From Anolis sagrei (lineage: Eukaryota; Chordata; Lepidosauria; Squamata; Anolidae): a stretch of DNA of 64,000 bases. The notes below the pieces were generated by a model. That model searched no databases. It was not told the origin of the DNA and saw nothing but the letters and a program-made list of their open reading frames with translations. This document shows, piece by piece, positions 30,213 through 42,666 of the stretch. Position 1 is the first letter of the stretch. Each line of letters starts with the position of its first letter. The position numbers and the translations under genes were made by a program. The stretch lies in NCBI RefSeq assembly GCF_037176765.1, contig NC_090026.1, positions 134,313,252-134,377,251 of the forward strand, read 5' to 3'.

Positions 30213-31075
30213 CTCAGGCCGAGCTGGAGAGCGGGGGGCGGGGCTTCACGGACGCAGCCAATGGGAGGAGGTCGAAGGCCGGCTGGAGGGAGGGAGGGAG
30301 GGGGGGAGGAGGGTGCTCCTTCGCGGGCGGGGCGCGCGGTGACGTCACTCCCTCCCCTCCTTCCTTCCCTCAGAGGCCGCCTTCTTTCTGGCCCCGCCCC
30401 CTCCTTGCAACCCGTGGATCAAAGCCGGAGAGCGGCAGCCAGCCGGCCAATGGGGGGCCTCCATTGGGCGGTGGAGCGTCACGGGCTCGGCCAATGGGAG
30501 GCGGGGGCGGGAGGGAGGGAGGGGCTTCTTCCGGGCGGGCCTTAGCAGAGCCGGGAGGGAGGGGGTCGCCTGATGCCGAGAGAGAGAGAGAGAGCGAGGT
30601 GTGTATAATATCTCTCTCTCTTCACAATCCGGGCCTTGCTTCCGGCACTCTCCCTCCCCCCCTCCCTTCCTCAGCGCCACGGGCTCAGCCAATGGGAGGG
30701 CGCAGGCCGGGAAGGGGCGGGGCTTCTGAGCGGGCGGCTCTCCTCACTCAGCAGAGCCCGCTCTTGGCGGGAAGGCGAGAGAGAGAGAGAGGCTGTCAAT
30801 CACCCTGGCCTGACTCCTCCCTCCCTCCCTCCCTCCCTTCCCCTCAGTCGGGGGCTGACTGACTGACTCTCCTCGGCGGCGGAACTGAGGAACTTCCTTG
30901 CCCGCCTGCCCGGCCTCGGCGCTCTGGCTGGCTTCTCTCTCTCCCTCACGCCCCCCCCCCCCCCGTATTTTGAACTACAGCTCCCAGCATTCCCCGCAGC
31001 ACCCGCCCCCCCCCCGGCTCTGAGGAGAATTGAGGGAGCTCAAGTCCGAAAGACCTCCTCAGGGAGGGAGAGAGG
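30213..31075. promoter_or_regulatory. CpG island B (paralogue of 5,940-7,130)
   Basis: Same motif order as island A: CCAATGGGAGG near 30,259, CRE TGACGTCA at 30,340-30,347, CCAATGGGAGG near 30,492 and 30,690, GC boxes, GA run, and ACTACAGCTCCCAGCATTCC at 30,974-30,993. It lies about 6 kb before zinc-finger exon B. A promoter role for that gene is an inference. Confidence 0.55.
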
Positions 31076-31196
31076 GGGGGCCCACGCCTGTCCCAAAGAG
31101 TCCTGAAATGAGTTGGCCTGTCCCCCCCCCGTCCCCCCCCCCCCCCCCGCTGGAAGTCTCTAGAGAGAGGAGCCAACTCCAGAATGAATAGAATGT

Positions 31197-32390
31197 ATTG
31201 TTGAAGGCTTGGGTTGCTGTAGGTTTTGTCGGGCTATAAGGCCATGTTCTTAGAGGCATTCTCTCCTGACGTTTCGCCTGCATCTATGGCAAGCATCCTC
31301 AGAGGGAGTGAGGTCTGTTGGAACTAGGAAAATGGGTTTATCTATCTGTGGAATAATGTCTAAGGTGGGACAAAGGACTCTTGTCTGCTGGAGCTAGGTG
31401 TGAATGTTTCAACTCACCACCTTAATTAGTGGGTTGTTGTAGGTTTTTTCGGGCTGTATGGCCATGTTCTAGAGGCATTCTCTCCTGACGTTTCGCCTGC
31501 ATCTATGGCAAGCATCCTCAGAGGTGGTGAGGTCTCTTGGAACTAGGAAAAAGGGTTTATATGTCTGTGGAATGACTTGGTGGGGCAAAGGACTCCTGTC
31601 TGCTGGAGCTAGGTGGGAATGTTTCAACTGACCACCTTGATTAGCACATAATGGCCTGACAGTGCCTGGAGCACACTTTTGTTGAGAGGCGATGAGATGT
31701 CCTTGTCTGCTTCCTGATCCTGAAGATGGCCACAGGATTGTATGGCCAAAGGCTTTCGTGGCTGGAATCACTGGGTTGTTGCAGGTTTTGTCGGGCTATA
31801 AGGCCATGTTCTAGAGGCATTCTCTCCTGACGTTTCGCCTGCATCTATGGCAAGCATCCTCAGAGGGAGTGAGGTCTGTTGGAACTAGGAAAAATGGGTT
31901 TATATATCTGTGGAATAATGACCAGGGTGGGGCAAAGGACTCCTGTCTGCTGGAGCTAGGTATGAATGTTTCAACTCACCACCTGCATTAGCATTGAAAG
32001 GCCTGGCTGAGCCTGGGGGAATCTTTTGTTGAGAGGTGTTAATCTGTGCCTGGTTGTTTCCTCTCTGCTGTTTTGCTGTTGTAATTTTAGAGTTTTTTAA
32101 TACTGGGAGCCAGATTTTGTTCATTTTCATGGTCTCCTCCTTTCTGTTGAAATTGTCCGCATGCTTTTTGTGTATTTCAATGGCTCTCTCCTGACGTTTC
32201 GCCTGCATCTATGGGAAGCATCCTCAGAGGGAGTGAGGTCTCTTGGAACTAGGAAAAAGGGTTTATATATCTGTGGAATGATGTCCAGGGTGAGGGAAAG
32301 AACTCTTGTCTGCTGGAGCCAGGTGGGAATGTTTCAACTGATCACCTTCATTAGCATACAATGGCTTGACAGTGCCTGGAGCACTTCACT
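31197..32390 (-). mobile_element. Four head-to-tail Penelope-like 3' ends
   Basis: Minus-strand PLE terminal units with CTGAGGA words ending at 31,302, 31,521, 31,863 and 32,227, spacings of 219, 342 and 364 bp. Each contains an intact hammerhead-like core (31,265-31,305, 31,484-31,524, 31,826-31,866, 32,190-32,230). The third unit extends into the end of the ORF (ETMKMNKIWLPVLKNSKI). Duplicate A has only two units with damaged cores. Confidence 0.8.
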
Positions 32391-33198
32391 TCACTTCGGT
32401 GATCCCTCATTGGACGAGTAAGATGGTCTTCCATTATTTATTTGTTTGTTTGTTATCTAGACTTGTATGCGGCCCCTCCCTTCCCTGGGGCTCAGAGCAG
32501 CTTACAACAATAGCTAAAATCTAACAAAATTTAAAAACAATTTAAAACAATTTAAAAACAGCAATATCAAACATCAAAAGCCTGTCGAAACAGGTCTGTC
32601 TTCCATGCCCTGCGTTTCCTTGTGGGTTCGTAGGTGGCTGTGGGGCCCTATTCTTGACCCGCATCTTCTCCCACAGTGAGGAGGGCATCGGTTTCCAGGT
32701 GGAAGGTGATCTCGGTCAGGGTTGGCTTGACGCACCTTCCTCCTGGCACGTTTCTCTCTTTCACCCTCCACTCGTGCCTCCTCGATTCTGCAGCACTGCT
32801 GGTCACAGCTGACCTCCAGCTGGAGCGCTCAAGGGCCAGGGCTTCCCAGTTCTCAGTGTCTATGCCAGAGATTTTAAGGTTGGCTTTGAGCCCATCTTTA
32901 AATCTCTTTTCCTGCCCACCAACGTTCCGTTTTCCGTTCTTAAGTTCGGAGTAGAGCAACTGCTTTGGGAGACGGTGGTCAGGCATCCGGACAACGTGGC
33001 CGGCCCAGCGGAGTTGATGGCGGAGGACCATCGCTTCAATGCTGGTGGTCTTTGCTTCTTCCAGCACGCTGACGTTTCCCTGCTTGTCTTCCCAGGAGAT
33101 TTGCAGGATTTTCCGGAGGCAGCGCTGATGGAATCGTTCCAGGAGTTGCATGTGACGTCTGTAGACAGTAGCCCCTCCCCCTGCTGGAGGTCTATAGA
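32391..33198 (-). mobile_element. Non-LTR element C-terminal domain with finger-like tail (B)
   Basis: Frame of 167 codons at 32,648-33,151, parallel to 8,300-9,125: QLLERFHQRCLRKILQISWEDKQGNVSVLEEAKTTSIEAMVLRHQLRWAGHVVRMPDHRLPKQLLYSEL. The end in another frame reads CPPHCGRRCGSRIGPHSHLRTH. An L2-type tail is nested at about 32,435-32,600. Confidence 0.65.
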
Positions 33199-33199
33199 C

Positions 33200-33726
33200 C
33201 AGCGGTCATCAAACTTTGTAAACAGAGGGCCAGCTGGTCACAGTCCCTCAAACTTTTGGAGGGCCGGATTATAATTTGAAAAAAAAAAGAATAAATTCCT
33301 ATTTGTAGTGCAAAAGACATTTAAGAACAATACTAGAGGGGACGTGGTTTTAAGAAGGGGATTTTCAGGGGTGTTCCCCATGCCCATACGTCCTGATTTA
33401 CTGCCATCTTGGCCTATTTCTGCAGTAGGCCTCGGTTTACAGGAAATGCGGATTGCTTGAGAAATCAGCGCTCCAGAAAAAGAAGTTACTATTTTCATTT
33501 TAATTATTGTGTTGTAGGGGCAAAGAAACCAAAATATTTCCCAAAAAAGGCAGAAGCCCCCTTTCCAATGGGAAGGTGGCTTCTGCCTCTTTTGGGAAAT
33601 ATTGTGGTTTCTTTGCCCCTACAACACAATAATTAAAATGAAGTACAATTTAAACAAACATACTCTTATTAGTATTTCAATGGGAAATGTGGGCCTGCTT
33701 TTGGCTGATGAGATAAGGTGGTTGTT

Positions 33727-33759
<33 letters not shown>

Positions 33760-34399
33760 CCTTTATTTATACCCGACTACCATCTCCCAAAGGACTCGGT
33801 GCAGCTTACAAGAGGCCGAGCGCAAGCACATAAGTAAAAACAACAACAATAAATAAATTCATAAACAAAGCAGTAAACATTAACAAAACACCACGAAGCA
33901 TTCAAACCTATGGCAGGGCCAAATGTAATTATTAAAATTTTAAAAATATGCTGGGCGTGACCAGGTGACATACGATAGGTGTTTGGAGAGGGGTGGGGCG
34001 TGCAGACAATCCCGGATCTCTAGTAAAGTGCATTTAGGGACATATTGCTTGGAGTTTCCTTATTCTGGGAAGGCACACTGGAACAACCACGTTTTCAGGC
34101 TCCTCCTAAAGACTGCCAGCGTTGGGGCATGCCTGATGTCCTTGGGGAGAGAGTTCAAGAGTCGAGGGGCCACCACCGAGAAGACCCTGTCTCTCGTCCC
34201 CACCAATCAAGCTTGCAATGCAGGTGGGATCGTGATCAGGGCTTCTCCAGATGATCGAAGAGATCGTGTGGGTTCGTAAACAGAAATGCGGTTGTGTGCT
34301 TCCAACTCATTTCAGACTTAGCCTGACCCTGAGCGAGGGCTGGGAATATGACCTTGGAGGGCCGTATCCGTCCCTCGGGCCTTAGTTTGAGGACCCCTG
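33200..34399. mobile_element. hAT-type MITE with palindrome and L2 insertion (B)
   Basis: Counterpart of 9,128-10,330, with the same termini and the same nested parts: palindrome 33,494-33,642 and minus-strand L2-type 3' end about 33,731-34,277. By eye I find only about seven substitutions between the two copies over 1.4 kb, apart from repeat-length changes. Confidence 0.75.
33494..33642. repeat. 149-bp palindrome (B copy)
   Basis: Same 73-base arms and 3-base centre as 9,422-9,570. Confidence 0.85.
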
Positions 34400-34568
34400 G
34401 TCTATAGAGACGAGGCAACTCCAAACTAAATAGACTTCAGGTTAGAAAACGACACACTCCCGAACCATCACCAAACAACATCAAGGAGGCTTCAGAAAGC
34501 GGCTTCCTTCCCGGTCTTTTCCTGTTAAATTAAAGCACTTAATAGCGTCCAAAGATTTATCCATTGAG

Positions 34569-34570
<2 letters not shown>

Positions 34571-34602
<32 letters not shown>
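34571..34602. repeat. (GT)n microsatellite
   Basis: About 16 GT units, against about 7 in the paralogous place at 10,503. Confidence 0.95.
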
Positions 34603-34603
<1 letters not shown>

Positions 34604-34729
34604 AGTCAATCTGTCAGAAGCCTCGGATCCTCGGGTGCGGAGGGGCCTCTTTCGCTCTTCCTTCCTTTCCTTCTGCCAGGAAGGCGGGCACCATTCAATC
34701 CCTCTCCACAGATCGTACAACCCTATTTA

Positions 34730-34924
34730 TTTATTTATCTATTTACGACATTTATATGCCCGCCCTTCTCTCTCACCCCGAAGGAGACTCAGGGCGGCTT
34801 ACAAGTAAAAAGGAAATTCAATATATTATTATTATCATAGCACAATAAAAATATTATATATTACATTGTACTATAACATTATACTGTAATACTATTAGGA
34901 ACATTACAATTAATATAAAATATA
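34730..34924 (-). mobile_element. L2-like LINE 3' UTR/tail (B)
   Basis: Counterpart of 10,640-10,832. It runs directly into the jockey-like LINE at AAAATATATTGG, the unfilled site of the CR1 found in A. Confidence 0.55.
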
Positions 34925-36536
34925 TTGGCTGATACCCAATCAGAGGATGGGCTGGAGAGGTCTCTGCCTTGGTCCTTTCACTATTGGCTGCCACTTCCCG
35001 GCGGATGTCAGGTGGTGCAGTGTAATTTCCCCCGTTGTGTAGGGCGCAGACACCCCATGATAATGCGGCATGTCTCATTAAGAGCCACACCCACTGTTTT
35101 AGCGTGGTGAGATGTGTTCCATATTGGGCATGCATACTCAGCAGCAGAGTAACATAGCACTAGGGGAGATGTCTTCACTGTGTCTGGTTGTGATCCCCAG
35201 GTTGTGCCACTCAGCTTTCGTATGATATTGTTTCTGTTGTTGTTCATTCGTTCAGTTGTCTCCGACTCTTCGTGACCTCATGGACCAGCCCACGCCAGAG
35301 CTCCCTGTCGGCCATCACCACCCCCAGCTCCTTCAAGGTCAGTCCAGTCACTTCAAGGATGCCATCCATCCATCTTGCCCTTGGTCGGCCCCTCTTCCTT
35401 TTTCCTTCCACTTTCCCCAGCAAAATTGTCTTCTCTAAGCTTTGCTGTCTCCTCATGATATGGACAAAGGACTTCTACTTTGTCTCTAATATCCTTCCCT
35501 CCAATGAGCAGAAGTATGGACTGGTTGGATCTTCTCGCTGTCCAAGGCACTCTCAGAAATTTCCTCCAACACCAAAATGTGTTTCTAGCACCCACTTTTT
35601 GCTTGATGTTCAGGCAGTGCTTCTTGTAGTGCTTCATGGTCCAGAGTGACTCCAGGTATTTGGGTGCGCTGCCATGCTCCAGTGGGATTCCTTCCTTCCC
35701 AGGTAATAATCCTCAGAGCTCGGGATGCTTGTCTGTTCTTAAGGTGAAAGGAACATGTCTGTGTTTTAGATGGATTAGGGATCAGCTGGTTTTCCCTGTA
35801 ATAGGCAGTAAGAGCACCTAGAGCTTTGGAGAGCTTCTTTTCAACCATCTCAAAGCTCCCTGCTTGAGCGGTGATGGCACGATCTTCAGCATAGATGAAA
35901 CTCTCTGTCCCTTCTGGCAGTGGCTGGTCATTTGTGTCGATGTTGAACATGGATGGAGCAAGCACACTTCCCTGAGGCAGGCCGTTCTTCTGTTTCCGCC
36001 CTCTGCTTCTCTGGCCCTGGAACTCAACAAAAAGCTCCTGTTCTCTAGCAGGTTTCCTATGAGGCGGGTGAGGTGGTCGTCCTTTGTGATATTGTACATT
36101 TTTCTCAGGAGGAGGCAGCGGTGGTTCACAGTCTCATAGGCTGCTGACAGGTCTATGAAGACATCTCCTGTGATCTGCTGCCTTTCAAAGCCATCTTCTA
36201 TGTGCTGAGTCAGGTTCAGCACTTGCGATGTGCAGCTTTTGCCTTTCCTGTAGCCAGCTTGCTGTGGGATCAGACAGGGGTCTATTTTTTCCATAATTCT
36301 ATGCAGAATAAGTCTCTCCAGAACTTTGTAGAGGTGGCACAACAGGGAGATTGGTCTGTAGCTTTTTGGGTCGTTACGGTCTTTGCCTGGCTTCAAGATG
36401 GCGATGACTCTGGCTTTCCTCCAGATTTTGGGGATCTGACAGGATGCAGAGCAGTTGTTCATCAGCTCCAGCAGCCAGCGCCTTGCTTTTGGGCCAAAGT
36501 TCTTGACTTGTTCCATCCGTAGATCATCCAGGCCAT
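34925..36536 (-). mobile_element. Jockey-like non-LTR retrotransposon RT fragment (B)
   Basis: Minus-strand RT frame 35,818-36,663 with KARVIAILKPGKDRNDPKSYRPISLLCHLYKVLERLILHRIMEKIDPCLIPQQAGYRKGKSC, motif A FIDLSAAYETVNHRCLL. Then, after a frame change, MLAPSMFNIDTNDQPLPEGTESFIYAEDRAIT, in which the catalytic YADD reads YAED. Downstream: ALNETCRIIMGCLRPTQRGKLHC. Nested Bov-B at 35,236-35,579. Dead copy. Confidence 0.75.
35236..35579 (-). mobile_element. Bov-B 3' fragment, nested (B)
   Basis: Same insertion as 12,021-12,364, with TGTTTCT target duplications at 35,229-35,235 and 35,580-35,586. On the minus strand it encodes SLEKTILLGKVEGKRKRGRPRARWMDGILEVTGLTLKELGV. Confidence 0.9.
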
Positions 36537-36606
36537 CCCTCCCTCCCTCCTTCCTTCCTTCCTTCCTTCCTTCCTTCCTTCCTTCCTTCCTTCCTTCCTT
36601 CCTTCT
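36537..36606. repeat. (TTCC)n microsatellite (B)
   Basis: Uninterrupted CCTT tract paralogous to 13,311-13,383. Confidence 0.95.
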
Positions 36607-36946
36607 GTTTGTTGAGTCACCTTTGAACCACAGAAAGTTTTTGTTTCTGTAACGTTCACTCAAAGCATCTGAATTCTTCCTTTGTTTTCATGAATCTGTG
36701 ACTGCTTTGGCTGGTTTCCGTGTATGTCCTTGAGATACTTTATGCCTCTGTGTCTTGGATAATGTTGGAGGTAAAGGGGGTTTGGGGCTTCGTGTTTAAC
36801 CTGTTGCTTCTCCTTTCTTGAGCAGGGCCTCATCCAGCCTCTGTTTAAAAGCCTCCAAAGAATCCTCCACTACACTTTGATGCAGAGAGTTCCAGTGCTG
36901 AACAACTCTTCTTCCTAATGTTGAGATGGAATCTCCTTTCCTGTAA

Positions 36947-38473
<1,527 letters not shown>

Positions 38474-38491
38474 CCCTACAAGTGTCTGGAG

Positions 38492-38598
38492 TAATCGTTC
38501 TCAACCTGTGGGTCCCCGGATGTTTTGGCCTTCAACTCCCAGAAGTCCTTTCAGATGTAGGCCAAAACACCTGGGCACCCACAGGTTGAGAATCACTG
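38492..38598. mobile_element. Short hAT-type MITE after the ZNF stop (B)
   Basis: Counterpart of 15,170-15,274, ending TTGAGAATCACTG and followed by the same dead finger sequence. Confidence 0.75.
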
Positions 38599-38721
38599 GT
38601 CCTGAGTGTGGATAGAGCTTCTCACAGAGTTCATATCTACATTGACATAGAATTCACACTGGAGGGAGTGGTGATAATTGGGATCAGAAAGTCTTTCTAA
38701 GAAGTACAAAAGCAACACTTG

Positions 38722-39109
38722 GATGTCAGAAATGCAAGCACAAAGTTGGGACATTTGATCAGATGTGGTGTATTGTAGACATTTTGAACTAAAATGCATT
38801 CCATCATGGAAACAATTAAGGCTAAATGAAAGCATCGTTGTATTTGTTCAGAATGCTGGACGATTGAGTAGAAAGAAACCGTGGGTGGTTACTATGATGA
38901 TATTCCACAGTGCGAATTGACTCTGCGCGCAGAGAGGGAAGGGACGTCTTATTCCAACGGGAAAAGAATGGCTTTTGAAGATCCGCAAATTAGCAAACTG
39001 ACAACAATGTGGGCAAATGTCAGCTGTAAGATGTATTAATTGGGAAAGCAGAAGTGTCATTACATTGCGTTATATAAAGGGAGTAGAATAATAAGGGATA
39101 AGGAGAGGG
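38722..39109 (+). other. B-only segment, possible L1 3' remnant
   Basis: This 388-bp stretch is absent from A, where the flanks join as ACACTTG/AGGCTTG. Its start translates as GCQKCKHKVGTFDQMWC, reminiscent of the C-terminal cysteine region of L1 ORF2 (C..C....GTF.HMWW). The rest is unassigned. It could be a deletion in A rather than an insertion in B. Confidence 0.35.
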
Positions 39110-39354
39110 AATGAGGCTTGTGGAAGTGACTAATTGTTGGGAGGAGAAAGCCGCCTTGAGTCACTTTCGGGTTCGAGAAAGGCGAGATAGAAATATCGTA
39201 AATAGATACAATTGTTTGTTAGTTAGTTCTCTTTGTGTGTCTATGTCGATGTCTGTTTCACTGCTGTTTGTTTCTAATTTAGTATTGAACTTTATGTATT
39301 AGTTCGTTTGCTGTGTAGTTCAAGCATTCTATACGATTTCTGCCTTTTTTGAAT

Positions 39355-39830
39355 TGATGTTTTTAATGTCATTTGGGATTTATAGTTCACCTACAATTAA
39401 AAAGCATTCTGAACTCCACCAATGATGGAATTCAACCAAACTTGGCACACAGAACTCCCATGACCATCTGGGAGTTCTGGAGGGGTTTGGTGGGCATTGA
39501 CCTTGAGTTTGGGAGTTGTGGTTCATCTACATCCAGAGAACACTATGGACTCAAACAATGATGGATCTGGACCAAAGTTGGCACGAATACTCAATATGCC
39601 CAAATGTGTATACTGGTGGAGTTTGGGGGAAATAGATCAGAGTTGTCACATGCTGAATTCAGAATAACATTCTGAATTCCTCCAACAATAGACTTGGTCC
39701 AAACTTCCCACGCAGAACCCCCATGACGCAGACAATACTGTGTTTTGTGATGGTCTTTGGTGACCCCCCCCCCCCAGGGGTCCTGACCCCCAAGTTCAGA
39801 ATGGCTGCCCTAGGGTGAGAGGGCTACTTG
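39355..39830. mobile_element. hAT-like non-autonomous element
   Basis: Repeated modules (GGGAGTTCTGGAGGGGTTTGG; TTGACCTTGAGTTTGGGAGTTG; CAAACAATGATGGATCTGGACC) and a right part GGTCTTTGGTGACCCCCC...CAGGGGTCCTGACCCCCAAG. Same family as 49,560-50,295. A C run interrupts the right end. Confidence 0.6.
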
Positions 39831-39889
39831 TGTATTAGGAACTTTTAAGACCGTTGATTCAAAGATTCCCGTGGGAAGGTGAAGGGTGT

Positions 39890-40556
39890 GTAACCTGGCT
39901 AACGTGGTCCAAGTGTGGATTCCTCCTGTAACCATAAAGCAGTAAATGGTAACCGTTCAGCGGATACTGCCCGTTCAGTAAATAAACCTCTTTCCCTGTT
40001 TGAATAACAAAACGTCTCCGTGTGCCTCACACACATTCCGTGCATTATAGGAGGGAGCCTGTTGAAGTCAATTAAGTGGTGGCAGCGCTCGTATATAAGA
40101 GTTACTAGAGACAAAGGGGCCAGCGCCCTCCCCGTTTTGGGACCCCTGTAATGGGTGGGGTCCCCCAAGCTGCCAGGTCAACCTCCCCTTGTTCGTCATA
40201 GGCTCCCTTTTGTATTTTTAGGATCTCTGTATACGTTGGCCGTTTCCTCTGCCCCATTCTTCTCTTTGGGCGGCTTCCAAGGGTGGGACCCATACTGGAG
40301 TTTTTTGGTGGAATTTCGATTTGTAGCTTTCCCATATCTTGAGTAAGGACGATCGTAGAAAATAATTCCCAGGTTTTTTTAATTTTCTTTTTGTCGTACC
40401 ACATGTACGCATACCTTCCCCTTCTTAGGTCGAATCCCTCAAGTGACAGATTCTTATTATTGCTTTGGTTGGACCAATCTTTTATCCAGATGAGACCGCA
40501 AGCTTCATTGTACAACCTTTGTTGGGGAGTCTGAGTCTGGGTGCTCACCTCCATGG
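39890..40556. mobile_element. LTR-type retroelement fossil (copy 3 of 3)
   Basis: Same composite as 15,821-16,490 and 1-590, with AATAAA, a TGGTGGCAGCGC site and unassigned coding remnants, joined to CR1 at 40,556. Broken fossil. Confidence 0.4.
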
Positions 40557-40833
40557 CCTCATTGCGCCCTAGTCTCCAGGGCAGCAGAAAGGAAGCTTGC
40601 CCCCTCCTCCTCCCTGTGACTTCCTCTCACGTATTTATACACGGCCCTCATCCTGTCTCCTCTCAGCCTTCTCTTCTGCAGGCTAAACAGGCCCAGCTCT
40701 TTAGGCCGCTCCTCATAGGGATTGTTCCCCAGACCCTTGGTCCTTTGAGTCGTCCTCCTCTGGACACATTCCAGCTTAGGGTCAACATCTCTCTTCGTTT
40801 GTGGTGCCTAGAATTGGACACAATATTCCAGGT
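40557..40833 (-). mobile_element. CR1 LINE fragment (B)
   Basis: Counterpart of 16,491-16,765, with the same left and right junctions. Confidence 0.75.
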
Positions 40834-42115
40834 GTGATGAATGTGATGAATGACTTTTCAATGACTTTGAAGCCTAAGTTCTTTTTATTGCAATTTCCAG
40901 TGTGGGAGGGTATATCAGATCACAGAAAAACATTTAGACAAAGAATGACATTGGACAGACAGACAGACAGATCCTATGCAACTACATCGGATTTACAATT
41001 ACATTGGTTAACAAACAAACAAAGGGGAACTACATTTTCTCTCACCATTCACACACATGTACACACATGCATGGGGAGCATGACTTCTCTGGATCTAGGC
41101 ACTAGGCTCAATATTCACACACATGTGCACACATTCATCCACATGCATCCAAATACTACCATATCCTTTTCTCCCTCCTTGGAGAAGCACCTGTTAGGCC
41201 AGACCCTGTTTTCGTGTATCCTGCAAAATGCATAGTTCCCAAACTTCCATAACGCCAAAAATTCAAACCGTTTAAGTGCCAAAACCTCTTCCCTAAGAAC
41301 AGTGCCAAGGACCAGATCTCTGTTTTCCATACAGCAGAATCCGAGTCCCTGCACATAATCCAAGACTCCAAAAGCGCACTTCTTCCTCCTCTTCCCTTGA
41401 GAAAGAAGCCCCAAAGGGACCAGACGGCTCCCTTGCAAATCTGCCACTCCATAGTACACTATCTGTCTCCTTCCCATGGAGCAGAGCATGGCGGGTGAAC
41501 CAGACTCCTCAGGTCTGCCACTTTGAGCATTATTAGACTTGAGTCTTTTATAGGAATATTCTGCTGATGTCGTCCCAAAGTTGTAAATGAATGGTAGACG
41601 TCCTCCATCCTGGATCCATCTCAGTTTCCTGGCCAGATGTTGATTTTCTTGATTGGTGTTGATCTTACGTTGACTTCCTTCTTAACATAAGGAACGTTGC
41701 AAACATTTCTGTTGTCACTTATCAGGGTTTCTCGTTAGCAAGTCCAGCAAGCAGGGAGTTAGTCACTGCAGGCCTTAATATTATACTGGTGTTTCCAAAA
41801 TTATTAACTCCAGCCACACTTCCTTCCATTCATTCCCACACATCATATTAAATTCATATTTGCCAAATCTGCACATTGAATTTCTTATTACATATTCCCC
41901 CTCTTGCATATGGATTCCATTTTTAAATCTGTATGCAACATATAGCAAGGTAACTTCTAAATTTCAGTTGTACAAATCTCAGTTTCTTTAAACCAGAAAT
42001 ACATTTTCACAATTACAATGATAAATAACCATATCATCATCATTACAATTGAATGAACCATTATCCCATGCAAACTTTGAAAACATTTCAAAGCGAAGGA
42101 CTAAGGCTGGAAAAG
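40834..42115 (-). mobile_element. LTR-like fossil (B), without the L2
   Basis: Counterpart of 16,766-19,190. It lacks the L2 insertion and keeps 124 bp (41,878-42,001) that are missing in A, where the flanks meet at a shared ACATT. Broken; family uncertain. Confidence 0.3.
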
Positions 42116-42666
42116 GGGTTTTTTTGGAAGAGACGGAGCTGGAGAAGGTTTAAGACCAGAACCTTCTGGGGGTGGGTTTTGGCTGTCGGTCAAAATCTGA
42201 GGCATTAACACTCCCGAAAAAGCTTAGTCCTGAAGCCAAAAGGAGACTATCTCTGGAGAACAGGTCGGAGAGTACTCCCCCCCCCCCCCCCCCCGGTCAA
42301 GGGAAGGTAGGAGCCTTGAGACATTTCCCACTAAAGACATGACACATTTTCCTGAGGAGCGTCTAGTGAGACGCCTTGGTGAAGCAGCATTTACACCTGC
42401 TTCGCGACTGCTTGAAGGCCTTGCGCATGAAGGTCTGGCCTTGACGTCCTCTAGTTCACCCCCCCCCCCCCATCCAAAATACTGGCCAGGTGCTCTGGCC
42501 TTTACACCTGCTCCTCACCTCGCTGAGGGCTCCATCTACGACTACTTGTCAATTGGCCATGCCCCATCTTTTTTTCAGATGGCCAATCGAACACAGGGCA
42601 CCTAATCCGTGCTGCAGAGCCTCTAAGAGAAGTAGGTCTGTGTATGGGGATTCCTACAATCTCTGG
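42116..42666 (+). mobile_element. L2-clade LINE, 5' region (first part)
   Basis: Same L2 5' sequence as 19,191-19,700, interrupted at 42,666 by Bov-B. The element resumes at 44,154 and continues across later interruptions to about 49,486. A C run near 42,280 and 42,460 varies from copy A. Confidence 0.7.
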
